A stretch of DNA of 64,000 bases from Streptosporangium sandarakinum (GCF_013409935.1 NZ_JACCCO010000001.1:1-64000); one strand, 5' to 3'. Positions 48,559 to 60,083 are shown, counted from the stretch's first letter. Notes: generated by a model not told the origin, from the sequence alone. Numbers and translations are program-made.

Positions 48559-49433
48559 GAGCGTGTCCTACATGGTGAGTTTGAGATGTCGCTTGTGGCA
48601 GGTGATGGCTGCAGCGAGGGTGAGAAAGGCCAGGTAGGCGTAGGGGCGACGCTCGTAGCGGGGTGACAGGCGCCGGTAGCCGAACAGCCAGGAGATGGTC
48701 CGTTCGATCACCCACCGATGGCGGCCCAGTCGCCGGCCGGACTCGACGCCCTTGCGGGCTATACGCACCCCGATGCGCTTGCCGCGCAGCCATCGCCGCA
48801 GTTCAGAATGGTCGTAGGCCTTGTCGGCGTGGAGCTTGCCGGGCTTGCCGATCTTACGGTATCGGCCCGAAACAGGGTCGTGTCTCGATTGGAGACGAGT
48901 CACCATCGGCTTCAGCTCACGGCTGTCAGGGGTGTTGGCCGCCGAGAGGCCGACGACCAGGGGCAGTCCGGCCGCGTCCGACAGGACGTGCAGCTTGGAA
49001 CCGGGCTTACCCCGCTCCACGGGTGAAGGACCTGTGTGTTCGCCCCCTTTTTGGCGCGCACGTGCGCCGAGTCGAGCACCACGCGTGACACATCCAGCAG
49101 GTCATCGGCGGCCAGCCGGTCCAGGACGGCCTGGTGCAGCCGCTCCCAGACCCCGGCCCGCGACCAGATCAAAAACCGGCGATGCACAGTGGACTTCGAC
49201 GCTCCGAAACACGGCGGCAGCGCCCGCCAGGCACATCCGCTGACCAGCACATAGACGATTGCGGCGAACACCGCCTCATCAGCGACACCGACGATCCCGC
49301 CGCCCTGCGGGCGCACCCGGGGCGCCGGCAGCAACGGCCGCGCGATCTCCCACAACCCCGCCGGGACGATCCAGTCCCACTGCCCGCCGTCCATGGTGAA
49401 TTCAACGAATCACCCACCATGTAGGACACGCTC
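48559..49433 (-). mobile_element. Complete IS5-family insertion sequence
   Basis: An 875-bp element with terminal inverted repeats. The left end GAGCGTGTCCTACATGGTGA and the right end, read inwards on the minus strand, GAGCGTGTCCTACATGGTGG match at 19 of 20 positions. It is flanked by TTAA (48555-48558) and TTAC (49434-49437), consistent with a TTA-type target duplication. It encodes one transposase across two frames joined by -1 frameshifting. No rearrangement or internal stop is seen, so it may be active. Confidence 0.9.
48568..49394 (-). CDS. IS5-family transposase requiring -1 ribosomal frameshift
   Basis: The first frame starts at ATG 49394 (MDGGQWDWIVPAGLWEIARP) and contains the helix-turn-helix and first Asp (VLDSAHVRA). 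The second frame carries HADKAYDHSELRRW and RWVIERTISWLFGYRRL with the second Asp and the Glu, ending at the TAG (48568-48570) inside the terminal repeat. The two frames differ by -1 and meet at an A5G5 run (49043-49052 on the minus strand), the usual slip site for this IS group. The fusion would read KKGGEHTGPSPVERGKPGS. Both halves are intact. Confidence 0.85.
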
Positions 49434-49638
49434 TTACTCATCGTCGGTAGGCCCCTGGGACGTCCGGTTCCGGGGGCTGGGAAGAACCGGACACCACGGA
49501 TCTCGGCAGCCGATCGGCACCGCCTACCCTGCCATGGGGCGGTCTTCAGCGTCCGGTTCGACCCCGGCGACCCGGACGACCGAGAGGTTCCCCTCCCGGG
49601 AACCGGCCGCGTGAGCGGAGAGCCGACACCCCCCGAGG

Positions 49639-50922
49639 TCAGGGGATGAGGGAGACCTCGGGGAAGCGGGTGCCGGGGCCCTCGAACAGGTGGGTCGGCC
49701 TGCCCCGCAGGTGCAGGTCGAAGAAGGCCCCGACGTAGGCGCGCTGGGCCGCCACCGAACGGCCGGGATCGATCGTGCCCACGTAGTCCGCGAGCGGCAC
49801 CTTGGGGAGCTTGGCCGCGATCTGCGGCAGCAGCGGCTGCAGGTCGGTGAACGAGCCGTGGGCCGCGCCCCTGAAGCGCAACTCCCGCTTCCATCCGGTC
49901 GAGGCCCGCCAGAACGACTTCCAGCCCGGCTCGCTGTCACGCGTGTGGGTCTCGGCCGCCAGCTGTAGGAACGGCCTGGTCACGCCATATGTGGCCACCG
50001 GGCCGACATAGGCGCCGTCGAGGTTGACGCCCGCGTCCACGCGGGCGTCCTCGCGAATCAGCTGCGCGGCGACCGACCCGCCCAGCGACTGTCCCAGCGC
50101 CCCCACCCGCGAGACGTCGGGCGCGCCGAGCATCCCTGTGGGCAGCGTGCCGCCGATCGGACGGCCGTGGGCCAGGGCGGTGACCTGGTCCAGGACGTAG
50201 CGCATATCCGCCAGGCGCGCCGCCGCGTGCTCGGCCAGCAGCTCGGCGATGACCTTCGGCGTCAGCTTCGCGGGCAGCGGCAGGGCGCGCACCAGGCGTC
50301 GGCCTGGAAACTCCACCTGGTCGGCCTCGTAGGTGTGGTCGACGGTGACGACCAGGTAGCCGCGCGAGGCCAGGTCCTCGACCAGGGTGGTGCCCAGCGT
50401 GCGCGGCCCGCCGTCTCCCGAACCGAACAGCACCACCGGCAGCTTGCCCGCACGCGGCTCGACCGGCGCGCCCACGCGGGCGTGGGTGCGTGTGGCGGTC
50501 CAGGCGACGGAACCCTTGGCGATGCCCAGGGGCGGCGCCGAGTGCCGATCCCAGTCGGCGGCGGCCAGTGGCGCCATGTGCGGCGCGAGCGGGCCGCCGC
50601 CCGCCGCCGGGTACCACAGGCTGATCATCAACTCCCGGTACGGCCTGGCCGCCACCAGCGGGTCGGGCCGCGAGCGGTCGACCAGCCGCATGGCCACGGT
50701 CCCGACCGGATAGGGACCGCCGGGCGCGGGCAGGCTCACCCGGATCGGGCTCCCGGCGTCGGCGCCGGCCGCGGGCAGGGAGACCGCCAGCACCAGCACG
50801 GCCAGCCCCGCGGCCTTGCCCGCGGTTTTCGAGACGGCGGACGCCGGGCTCTTGGAAACGGCGGACGGGCCGGTGGCCTCGGCACCCATCGTCCGATCCG
50901 TGTTTCTCGTGGCATGGGACAT
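49639..50922 (-). CDS. Secreted alpha/beta-hydrolase, PAF-acetylhydrolase-like esterase
   Basis: A 427-residue exported protein. The N-terminal 60 residues hold a signal peptide (AAGLAVLVLAVSLPAAGADA), preceded by a long n-region that suggests a later start such as M12. The mature part has the nucleophile elbow GALGQSLGGSVAA, the DGAYVG acid-region and GAAHGSFTDL for the His. The architecture with LWYPAA and GDGGPRTL resembles platelet-activating-factor acetylhydrolase/isoform II lipases. GAGGAG lies 8 nt before ATG 50922. Substrate unknown. Confidence 0.85.
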   Translation of the reverse strand: MSHATRNTDRTMGAEATGPSAVSKSPASAVSKTAGKAAGLAVLVLAVSLPAAGADAGSPIRVSLPAPGGPYPVGTVAMRLVDRSRPDPLVAARPYRELMISLWYPAAGGGPLAPHMAPLAAADWDRHSAPPLGIAKGSVAWTATRTHARVGAPVEPRAGKLPVVLFGSGDGGPRTLGTTLVEDLASRGYLVVTVDHTYEADQVEFPGRRLVRALPLPAKLTPKVIAELLAEHAAARLADMRYVLDQVTALAHGRPIGGTLPTGMLGAPDVSRVGALGQSLGGSVAAQLIREDARVDAGVNLDGAYVGPVATYGVTRPFLQLAAETHTRDSEPGWKSFWRASTGWKRELRFRGAAHGSFTDLQPLLPQIAAKLPKVPLADYVGTIDPGRSVAAQRAYVGAFFDLHLRGRPTHLFEGPGTRFPEVSLIP

Positions 50923-51082
50923 GCGAAAGCTCCTCGAACGGAAAAGGATGTCCGACGAGGCTGGCAGCCCGGCATGCCCGCGGGCCAGCGGCGGAGGTCG
51001 CACGCGCGCATGCGACTTTCGGATGACGGTCGTCCCCGGGGATGACCGGGAGCCGACCCGCGGGGCGCCTAGGGTGACGTGC

Positions 51083-52294
51083 ATGGAACCAGCCGGCCAT
51101 CTGGCGGCCCGCCTCACCGCGCTGAGCCGATGGTCGACCGTGCCCGCCGACGCGCTGCTCGCCGCCGCGCTGTTCCTGGCCACGCTCGGACCCGGCCAGG
51201 TGCCGGCGGGTCCCCCGTGGCTGCTCGCGCTGCATACGGCGCTGGTGGCGCCGCTGGCCTGGAGACGGCGCGCTCCGATGACGGTCCTGGGCGCGATCGG
51301 CCTCGCCGCCGCCGTCCAGTGGGCGCTGGACGTGCAGCTTCCCGCCGACGCCGCCCTCCTGACGGCCCTGTACACGGTCGCCGCGCGCCGCCCGTTGCGC
51401 CACACCCTGCCGGCGGCGCTCGCGCTGCAGGCCGGGGTGCTGCTGGCCGCCGCCCGCTGGGCGCCGCCCGGCCGGTTCCCCTTCACAGTGGCCGCGCTGA
51501 GCGCGATGGCGGCCGCCGCCCTCATGGCCGGCCTGTGGATGCGGGCACGGCGGGCGTACGTGACCTCCTTGGAACGCGACCGCGAGCGGCGGGCACGGCT
51601 GGCCGTCGCCGAGGAACGCGCGCGGATGACCCGCGACATGCACGACATCGTCACCCACAACCTGTCGGTCATGGTGGCGCTGGCCGACAGTGCCGCCTAC
51701 GTCCGCCACAGCGCGCCGGACCGGGCCGCGGCGGCGATGGAGCAGATCTCCGCGACGGGGCGCCAGGCCCTGCAGGACATGCGCCGCTCCCTGGGCATCG
51801 GCCGCGGCCGCGCCGCCTCGGGCGAGGACCGCCTCCAGGAGATGCTTCGGCCTGCGCCCGGGATCGCCGAGCTCGGTCCGCTGGCCGAGCGGATGCGCGC
51901 GGCCGGGCTGGCGACGTGTGTCCGGGTGGCCGGTGATACCGAGGCGGTTCCCGCCGCCGCCCAGCTGACGATCTACCGGCTGGTTCAGGAGGCGCTGACG
52001 AACACGCTGCGGCACGCGCCCGGGGCCCGCGCCGATGTGCGGGTCGAGGTGTCGTCGCGCCGCGCCGAGGTGGAGGTCACCGATGTTCGCGGCCCGGCCG
52101 TGCCCGGCTCCCCCGGGCCCCTCGACGCCGGGACCCGGGTGTCCGGGCCCCGCTCCGGGCTCCCGGGCGACGGGCGCGGGATCGCGGGCATGCGGGAACG
52201 GGTGGCCGCCTACGGCGGGACCCTGGACGCCGGGCCGGTGGCGGACGGCGGATGGCGGGTGCTGGCCGTACTGGACCTGGGGGCGCCACGATGA
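51083..52294 (+). CDS. Sensor histidine kinase, NarL/DesK type
   Basis: A 403-residue kinase with an N-terminal membrane region of four or five hydrophobic segments (about 21-155), no large extracellular domain, a dimerisation helix with H187 in MTRDMHDIVTHN, and a HATPase domain with N306 (EALTNTLRHA) and GRGIAGM (364-370). ATG 51083 is chosen because TAGGGT (51070-51075) lies 7 nt upstream, which implies a leaderless mRNA. It overlaps the response regulator by 4 nt. The signal is unknown. Confidence 0.92.
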   Translation: MEPAGHLAARLTALSRWSTVPADALLAAALFLATLGPGQVPAGPPWLLALHTALVAPLAWRRRAPMTVLGAIGLAAAVQWALDVQLPADAALLTALYTVAARRPLRHTLPAALALQAGVLLAAARWAPPGRFPFTVAALSAMAAAALMAGLWMRARRAYVTSLERDRERRARLAVAEERARMTRDMHDIVTHNLSVMVALADSAAYVRHSAPDRAAAAMEQISATGRQALQDMRRSLGIGRGRAASGEDRLQEMLRPAPGIAELGPLAERMRAAGLATCVRVAGDTEAVPAAAQLTIYRLVQEALTNTLRHAPGARADVRVEVSSRRAEVEVTDVRGPAVPGSPGPLDAGTRVSGPRSGLPGDGRGIAGMRERVAAYGGTLDAGPVADGGWRVLAVLDLGAPR

Positions 52295-52959
52295 TCCGGC
52301 TGCTGATCGCCGACGACGAGGCTCTGCTGCGGATGGCCTTCCGCATGGTCTTCGAGGCCGAGCCGGACATGGAGGTGGCCGGGGAGGCGGATGACGGCGA
52401 GCAGGCCGCCCGGCTGGCGCGGCACCTGCGTCCGGACGTGGTGCTGATGGACGTGCGCATGCCCGGCCTGGACGGCATCGAGGCCACCCGCAGGATCGTG
52501 CGCGACAGCCCGCGCTCACGCGTGCTCATCCTGACCACCTTCGATCTGGACGAGTACGCCTTCGCCGGGCTGCGGGCCGGAGCGGCCGGGTTCCTGCCGA
52601 AGAACACACGGCCGCAGGAGCTGCTGGGCGCGATCCGCGCCGTCGCGGCGGGAGAGGCGGCGCTGTCGCCACGCGTCACCCGCCGCGTGCTGGAGAGGTT
52701 CGCGCCGCAGATGACGCCGGGGCCCGCTGAGCGGGACGAACGGCTGGCGCGGCTGACCGCGCGCGAGCACGAGGTGCTGACGCAGGTGGCGCGCGGGCTG
52801 TCCAACGCCGAGGTCGCCGCGGTGTTGCATCTGGCCGAGGCGACGGTCAAGACGCATTTGAGCCGCGTACTGGTCAAGCTCGGGCTGCGTGATCGCGCCC
52901 AGGTGGTGGTCTTCGCCTACGAGAGCGGCATCGTCCGCCCCGCCGCCCCCGACCTCTGA
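52291..52959 (+). CDS. LuxR/NarL family response regulator
   Basis: A 222-residue regulator. The receiver has acidic D8, D9, phosphoacceptor D54 (VVLMDVRMPG) and K104. The output domain (about 155-215) is a LuxR helix-turn-helix with LTAREHEVLTQVARGLSNAE and ATVKTHLSRVLVKLG. ATG 52291 overlaps the kinase stop (ATGA), so the pair is co-translated. Targets may include the divergent esterase gene at 49639-50922. Confidence 0.94.
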   Translation: MIRLLIADDEALLRMAFRMVFEAEPDMEVAGEADDGEQAARLARHLRPDVVLMDVRMPGLDGIEATRRIVRDSPRSRVLILTTFDLDEYAFAGLRAGAAGFLPKNTRPQELLGAIRAVAAGEAALSPRVTRRVLERFAPQMTPGPAERDERLARLTAREHEVLTQVARGLSNAEVAAVLHLAEATVKTHLSRVLVKLGLRDRAQVVVFAYESGIVRPAAPDL

Positions 52960-53091
52960 CCGCGCCGGCCTGGTCGCGGTCGGCCGGCGACCCGCCGGCT
53001 TCCGGCCGCGGGCTTCCGCATGGTGGTCTCCCGTGAGGTGATCCCGCCATGTTGTCATGATCGACGAAGTGCCGGTGCGGCACCGGTCAGG

Positions 53092-54037
53092 TCACGGCGT
53101 GGGAGTCATGGGCGTGTGGTGCCCGATCCATCGGGTCAGGGTGACGAGGTAGTGGGACGCCAGGAGACCGTCACCGCCCATCTGGACGCGATGGTCGGCC
53201 CCGGGGAACACCTCCGCGGTCAGTCTCGCCCGGGGGTGACGGTCCGGGCGGCACGCCGCAGCGCCGAACAGGCGGACGCTCTCGGCGACGGGACCAGTTC
53301 GTCCGCGCCACCGAAGATCGCCAGATGCGGGCAGCGCAGGCGCGCCGCGTCCGGGATGGGGTCGTGGTCCTGCTTTCGTCTGAGGAACTCCCAGAGGCGC
53401 TCGTCCACCCCGGCCCAGTAGGAGGCGAACGCGGGTGACGGACTGGCCGAGCCGACGAATCTCGTCGCCGCGGCGAAGTCCGCGCCGTCCCGCCCCGCTT
53501 CGACGAGACGGTCGTACAGGGCCAGGGTCCGGTCGGTGTCCCCCGCGTCCGCCCCCGCCCGCCGCAGGGCGCCGGTCAGGGCGTGACGTCCTGGACCGCC
53601 GGGGTGGTGCCGGGGCAGCCGTTGGTGACCACCCAGGGCAGGTCGTCCCGGACGGCGGCGGCGCGCAGGACGACCCAGCCGCCCTCGCTGTGACCGAACA
53701 GCCCCACCGCGCCGGCGCGTACTCCGGGCCTCGCGCGCAGGAAGTCCAGCGCGGCGGCCGCGTCGGCGGCCAGGTCGCCGATGGTCGCGTCGCGCCAGTC
53801 ACCGGACGACCCGCCGACGCCACGCTTGTCGTAGGACAGCACCGCGACCCCGGCGTCGGCCAGGTGCCGCCGGATCGGAGGGAAGTAGATGTCGTTGTCG
53901 CGGTCCGACGGTCCGGACCCACCGACCATGACCACGCCCGCCGCTTCCCCGCCCCGGTCGGGGACCGTCAGCGAACCGGCCAGCGTCACCTCCCCGTTCC
54001 GGAAGGTGACGTCACATGGGCGCGGACCGGTCGGCAT
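53092..54037 (-). pseudogene. Alpha/beta-hydrolase with two single-base deletions
   Basis: From ATG 54037 the frame reads a dipeptidyl-peptidase/BAAT-type hydrolase with VVMVGGSGPSDRDND, LSYDKRGVGGSSGDWRD and the nucleophile elbow GLFGHSEGGWVVL, then stops at 53576. One missing base near 53582 restores a frame reading ALTGALRRAGADAGDTDRTL to GADELVP. A second missing base near 53289 restores VAESVRLFGAAACRP to GADHRVQMGGDG (with the His) and the natural C-terminus. Two independent deletions make sequence error less likely but not excluded. Nonfunctional as it stands. Confidence 0.8.
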
Positions 54038-54066
54038 GGGACCAGCCTATTGATCGAAGCCCGCTT

Positions 54067-54258
54067 CTACGCCAGGACGGAAGAGCGAGGACGAACTCGC
54101 CGGCGAGGCGCTCCTGACCGCTCGCGTCCGAGGCCGCGGAGCACCGTTCCGGTGAATCGCCCCTCGGCCGCCAGGCGCGCCACGGCCGGTTGCGGCCGCT
54201 CGATGTCCCAGGGCACGGGGCCGTCGTGGTGCGACGCGTCCCAGGGCTGTCCGGTCAT
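54067..54258 (-). pseudogene. Truncated SAM-dependent methyltransferase
   Basis: A 63-residue frame beginning MTGQPWDASHHDGPVPWDIE and RPQPAVARLAAEGRFTG is the N-terminus of a class I methyltransferase family in which GxVLDLGCGTGEH should follow. Here it turns into an Arg-rich frame and stops, so the SAM-binding loop is lost. The heptamer repeat array lies immediately upstream of its start codon. Confidence 0.6.
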
Positions 54259-54263
54259 CCGTT

Positions 54264-54312
54264 CTTCCGCCTTCCGCCTTCCGCCTTCCGCCTTCCGCCT
54301 TCCGCCTTCCGC
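54264..54312. repeat. Seven perfect copies of a 7-bp repeat
   Basis: CTTCCGC repeated seven times without a mismatch (49 bp). Read on the minus strand it is (GCGGAAG)7, ending 5 nt before the ATG at 54258. Each unit contains GGAAG, which resembles a ribosome-binding site. Perfect arrays of this kind change length by slipped-strand replication. Confidence 0.95.
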
Positions 54313-54415
54313 CTGACAGCGTGGCGCCGCTTCGGATCGGTGACTCTTAGTTACTGGACTGTTACATTGCGCCACGAACGGCCGTGGACACGGCCCGACA
54401 GCACGGGAGCTGCCC

Positions 54416-54883
54416 ATGCGACGCACCATCACCACCAGGATCGGCATCCTCGCGGCGGTCGCGATGCTCGCCCTCGCCCAGCCCGCCGCGGCGAAGCAGG
54501 CCGACGACGTGAGCCCGCGCGCCGCCGACGGCGACGCCTACTTCGAGTTCGACTACCCGCCGGCCCCCGACAAGTTCATTTTCAAGCTCAGCGACCCCGC
54601 CAAGATCAAGCAGGCGCGGGACATCCTGAGCGGCGCGGAGCGGGACCGCACCCATGTCATGGGCAGGATCGTCAAGCGTCCCGCGCCCTACAACCCCGGC
54701 TGGGACTTCACCCTCGACCCGGCCTCGACCTCGTTCTTCGAGGTCGCCATCGAGGTGTGCGACGCCTCGATCCGGTACGTCGAGGACCACCTCGACGAGG
54801 CGGGAGGCGCGTTCCTGCCCGGCGGCCACTGGTGCCCGTGGGGATCGCGGCTGCTGCGGGAGGTTCACGCGCCGACGGGCTGA
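54416..54883 (+). CDS. Secreted BP74-related protein
   Basis: A 155-residue exported protein. A Sec signal peptide ([17 protein letters not shown]) is followed by a domain with [40 protein letters not shown] and [21 protein letters not shown], which matches the N-terminal domain of Dictyostelium calmodulin-binding protein BP74 as found in secreted actinomycete proteins (from memory). Two Cys (CDAS, WCPW) could form a disulphide. Function unknown. GGAG lies 6 nt before the ATG. Confidence 0.8.
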   Translation: MRRTITTRIGILAAVAMLALAQPAAAKQADDVSPRAADGDAYFEFDYPPAPDKFIFKLSDPAKIKQARDILSGAERDRTHVMGRIVKRPAPYNPGWDFTLDPASTSFFEVAIEVCDASIRYVEDHLDEAGGAFLPGGHWCPWGSRLLREVHAPTG

Positions 54884-55053
54884 CCTCCCGGAAGGCCCCG
54901 GCGCGGTGCCGTTCGGGCACCATGACGCCGTCCCGCGCCCGCCCGGTCCTCCAGCCGGGCGGGCACGGCCGTTTCACCGTCGGCCGCCGGACCGGCAGGC
55001 GGTCTCCCGGCCGTTCCGGTCACGCGGCGGGTCTCACGCGTGATAATCCCGGC

Positions 55054-57462
55054 ATGACCGGCATGATCGGATACTCCCGGAGATCGCTGCTCCGCCTCGG
55101 CGGAACCGTCGCGGCCGGGGCTCTGGCCCTGCCCCCGGCCGGACATCCGTGGACCGGGCGCCGGGACGGCGCCCGCCGGGGGGATCCCCGGGAGGACGGC
55201 CCCTTCGCCGCGCTGCGCCGCGCCTGGCGGGACGTCACGGCCGGGTCGGGGTTCGACGCGGCGGCCGAGCCGTACCGGAGCCGGCTGGCGGAGCTGGGCG
55301 CGGCGGCGGCGCGGCACCGGGACGCCATGCGTCCGGGCACGTCGTCGCTCTGGCCCGGCCTGCCGTTCCCCTCCTTCACCGCCACCCCGGCCCGGCTGCG
55401 GGCCATGGCCCGCGCGTACGCGCTGCCGGGGACCGGCCTGACCGGCGACGCGGACCTCGCCGCGGCCGTCGCCGACGGCGTGGACCACTACCGGCGGCGG
55501 GTGTACGCGGCGGACGCCGAGGCGACCGGCAACTGGTGGCACTGGCGGATCGGCGTCCCGCGGGCGCTCCTCGACGCGGCCCTGCTGACAGACCCCCACC
55601 TGGGGGAACGACGGGCCGGAGCGCTGCTGGAGGCGGTGGACCACTTCGCGCCCGAGTGCGTCCTGGACGACTACGACGGGACGAGCACCGGGGCCAACCG
55701 GGTGGACCTGTGCACGGTGCGGCTGCTGCGCGCCGTCCTCGCCGCCGACCCGGACGGCGCCGCGCGGGCCGTCGCCGCGCTGTCTCCGGTCTTCCCCTAT
55801 GTCACCGACGGCGACGGGTTCCACCGCGACGGATCGTTCGTCCAGCACACCTGGGTCCCCTACCAGGGCACCTACGGGGCGTCGCTGCTGTCGGGGCTCG
55901 CGACCCTGTTCGCGGTGCTGCGCGGCTCGCCGTGGGAGGTCACCGACCCGAACCGGCAGGTCGTCCTCGACGCGGTGGAGAGGTCGTTCGCCCCGTTCGT
56001 CCACGACGGCCTGTGCATGGACCTCGTCAGCGGGCGCGCCGTCGGCCGCGGGCCGTACGGTGACCACGCCCGGGGGCGCGCGATCGCCGCGGCGGTCCTG
56101 CTGCTGGGCGAGACGGCCTCCGCCGCCGAGCGGGCCCGCTGGCGGAGCATGGTCAAGGGGTGGGCGCTGCGCGACACCGTCCGGCCCATGCCGCGGACGG
56201 CCGAACGCGAGGACCTGGGGTTCCACGCCCGGCTCGTCGCGCTCCTGGACGACGACGGGGTCCCCGCCGCCGCCGAGCCCGCCGGGCACCGGCTGTTCCC
56301 GGAAAGCGCCCGCGCCGTCCACCGGGGCCGGGGCTGGTGCGCGGGCCTCAGCATGGCCTCGGACCGGATCGGCCACTACGAGCACGGCAACGGCGAGAAC
56401 CTCCGCGGCTGGCACACCGGCTCCGGGATGCTCTACTGGTGGGCCGAGGGCCACGGCGACCAGTACTCCGACTTCTTCTGGGACACCGTGGACCCCTGCC
56501 GCCTGCCCGGCACGACGGTCTCCACCCGGCGGCCCGCCGACGGCGCGGGCGAGGCGTGGGGCGACACCCGCCCGCCGGTCCGCTGGGTGGGCGGCGCCAC
56601 CGACGGCCGGTACGCGGCGGTCGGCCAGCACCTGACCGGCCTGGAGAGCACGCTGGAGGCGTTCAAGTCGTGGTTCTTCCTCGACGACGCCGTGGTCTGC
56701 CTGGGCGCCGGGATCAGCTGCGCGGACGGCGTTCCGGTGGAGACCGTCGTGGACAACCGCAGGACCGGCGCGCGCCTCACGGTGGACCGTACGGCGGGCT
56801 GGGCGCACCTTGAGGGGCACGGCGGCTACGTGCTGCCCTGCGCCCGGCTGCGCACGCTCCGTGAGGAACGCACGGCCGCGCCGGAGCGGCCGGCCGCCGG
56901 GCGCGCGGCAGCCCCTGCGGACGGCGGGCGCGCGGGAGCGGCGGGCGCGGAACGGGCGGTCTGGGACGCCACCCGGCCGGGTCCCGTGACCAGGGGCTAC
57001 GTGACGCTCTGGCTGGACCACGGCGTCGATCCCGCCTCGGCCGGCTACTTCTACCTGCTGATGCCGGGGGCGAGCCCGGCCGCGACCCGGGCCCGCGCCG
57101 CCGACCCCGGCTGGGTCCGCGTGCTGGCCGGCGGCCGCCACCGGCAGGGCGTCCACGTGCCGTCGCTGGGGGTCACCGCCGTCAACTTCTGGAACGGCGG
57201 GACCGCCGGGCCGCTGACCGCCTCGGCCCCGTGCGCGGTGCTGGTCAGGGAGCGCGGCGACGGCACGGCCACGCTGACCGTCGCAGACCCCCGGCGCGAC
57301 CTGGACGAGCTGACCGTGACCTGGGAGCGGCCGGTGTCGGCGGTGCCGCGCGGCCACCCGCTCCTGACCGCCGCGGCGGCCGGGCGGAGGCTCACCCTCA
57401 CCTGGGGCCGGCTGGCGGACCGCGAGGGCGCCTCGCACACGGTCACCGTACGGCTCGGCTAG
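55054..57462 (+). CDS. Polysaccharide lyase family 8 (hyaluronate/chondroitin/xanthan lyase-like)
   Basis: An 802-residue secreted lyase. The N-terminus has a twin-arginine signal (SRRSLLRLGGTVAAGALA). The helical toroid carries catalytic N215 (STGANRVDLC), H265 (FVQHTWVPY) and Y274 (GTYGAS), then GENLRGWHTGSGMLYWW. Beta-sandwich domains fill the second half, with an Ala/Gly-rich insertion near 610-640. PL8 enzymes cut uronic-acid polysaccharides by beta-elimination. GATAAT (55042-55047) lies 6 nt before ATG 55054, so the mRNA is probably leaderless. A frame open from 54190 is non-coding before this ATG. Confidence 0.92.
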   Translation: MTGMIGYSRRSLLRLGGTVAAGALALPPAGHPWTGRRDGARRGDPREDGPFAALRRAWRDVTAGSGFDAAAEPYRSRLAELGAAAARHRDAMRPGTSSLWPGLPFPSFTATPARLRAMARAYALPGTGLTGDADLAAAVADGVDHYRRRVYAADAEATGNWWHWRIGVPRALLDAALLTDPHLGERRAGALLEAVDHFAPECVLDDYDGTSTGANRVDLCTVRLLRAVLAADPDGAARAVAALSPVFPYVTDGDGFHRDGSFVQHTWVPYQGTYGASLLSGLATLFAVLRGSPWEVTDPNRQVVLDAVERSFAPFVHDGLCMDLVSGRAVGRGPYGDHARGRAIAAAVLLLGETASAAERARWRSMVKGWALRDTVRPMPRTAEREDLGFHARLVALLDDDGVPAAAEPAGHRLFPESARAVHRGRGWCAGLSMASDRIGHYEHGNGENLRGWHTGSGMLYWWAEGHGDQYSDFFWDTVDPCRLPGTTVSTRRPADGAGEAWGDTRPPVRWVGGATDGRYAAVGQHLTGLESTLEAFKSWFFLDDAVVCLGAGISCADGVPVETVVDNRRTGARLTVDRTAGWAHLEGHGGYVLPCARLRTLREERTAAPERPAAGRAAAPADGGRAGAAGAERAVWDATRPGPVTRGYVTLWLDHGVDPASAGYFYLLMPGASPAATRARAADPGWVRVLAGGRHRQGVHVPSLGVTAVNFWNGGTAGPLTASAPCAVLVRERGDGTATLTVADPRRDLDELTVTWERPVSAVPRGHPLLTAAAAGRRLTLTWGRLADREGASHTVTVRLG

Positions 57463-57465
57463 CGT

Positions 57466-57513
57466 CCTCACCGCGGCGGGGACGCACGGGACGACCCCGG
57501 GCCCGCGGTGAGG
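57466..57513 (+). terminator. Hairpin after the PL8 gene
   Basis: CCTCACCGCGG (57466-57476) and CCGCGGTGAGG (57503-57513) are perfect reverse complements with a 26-nt loop that contains another small stem (GGGACGACCCC region). It starts 4 nt after the PL8 stop. Confidence 0.6.
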
Positions 57514-57672
57514 TCGGCGGCGGGTGAGCACCATGGTCCAGTTGGTCAGCCAGGTCCTCTCCCCGTCCACGGAGAACGCCTGCGCCCGGCGGGCGGAGTC
57601 CCCGGTGATGTCCGACCGGATGAAACGCGCCCGGACCGGGGTGCCCTCGTAGGTGTCGTCGCCGTAGAACTC
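57514..57672 (-). pseudogene. C-terminal remnant of a DUF1579-like protein
   Basis: Read on the minus strand, this segment gives GEFYGDDTYEGTPVRARFIR and ARRAQAFSVDGERTWLTNWT followed by MVLTRR. That is the C-terminal pattern (a beta-barrel end with GRTWxTNWxM) of DUF1579-type proteins. There is no start, and no stop follows, since the frame runs on antisense through the PL8 gene. The rest of 57673-57772 holds only a short plus-strand fragment (PELRARLDGAAARAAAARYA, stop near 57752). Confidence 0.45.
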
Positions 57673-57772
57673 GCCCCGGCCGCCGGAGTTGCGCGCCCGC
57701 CTCGACGGGGCGGCGGCCCGGGCGGCGGCCGCCCGCTACGCGGGCTCCTGATCGGACGGCCCGCCGGGCGGG

Positions 57773-58933
<1,161 letters not shown>

Positions 58934-59351
58934 GGGATGAGACTCCCCGCTCCGGGAGCCGCCACACAACTCGCCGGGATGTCCCTGACGGATCCGGGGC
59001 GTTCCGGGTGTTCCTGGGCGTTTCGGGGCCCCGGCGCACCGACCCGCCCGGACCGCAGCGGTCTGTCCGTACCGCACCGGCCCGGCCGGGTCCCGGACGG
59101 GCCGGACGCCCGATCCGCAGCCGTTCCCGTCCGACAGGTTCCAGTCATCTGTCCGATACCGGGCGGGAGGCGGCCTCCGTAGCGTTCCAGTCGTGAAACT
59201 CGCGACTCCTCCGCTCCCTGAAGAGAGCGGCTTCTCGCTTTCCTCGGCGGAGGTGGGCGACGGACAAGCCCTGCCCGTTCTGAACGCAGGAACCGTATCA
59301 ATGAAGCGATTCTCCCACCGGGTGAACCCGGCAGTCCCCTCGCTAGATCTG

Positions 59352-60076
<725 letters not shown>

Positions 60077-60083
<7 letters not shown>

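Noticed and set aside
54865..57570. 901-codon minus-strand frame opposite the PL8 gene
   Set aside because: Antisense shadow. Only its first 45 or so codons (above 57514) resemble a protein, reported as a remnant.
57673..57772. Short plus-strand fragment (PELRARLDGAAARAAAARYA)
   Set aside because: Has a stop but no start and no recognisable family. Could be chance in GC-rich DNA.
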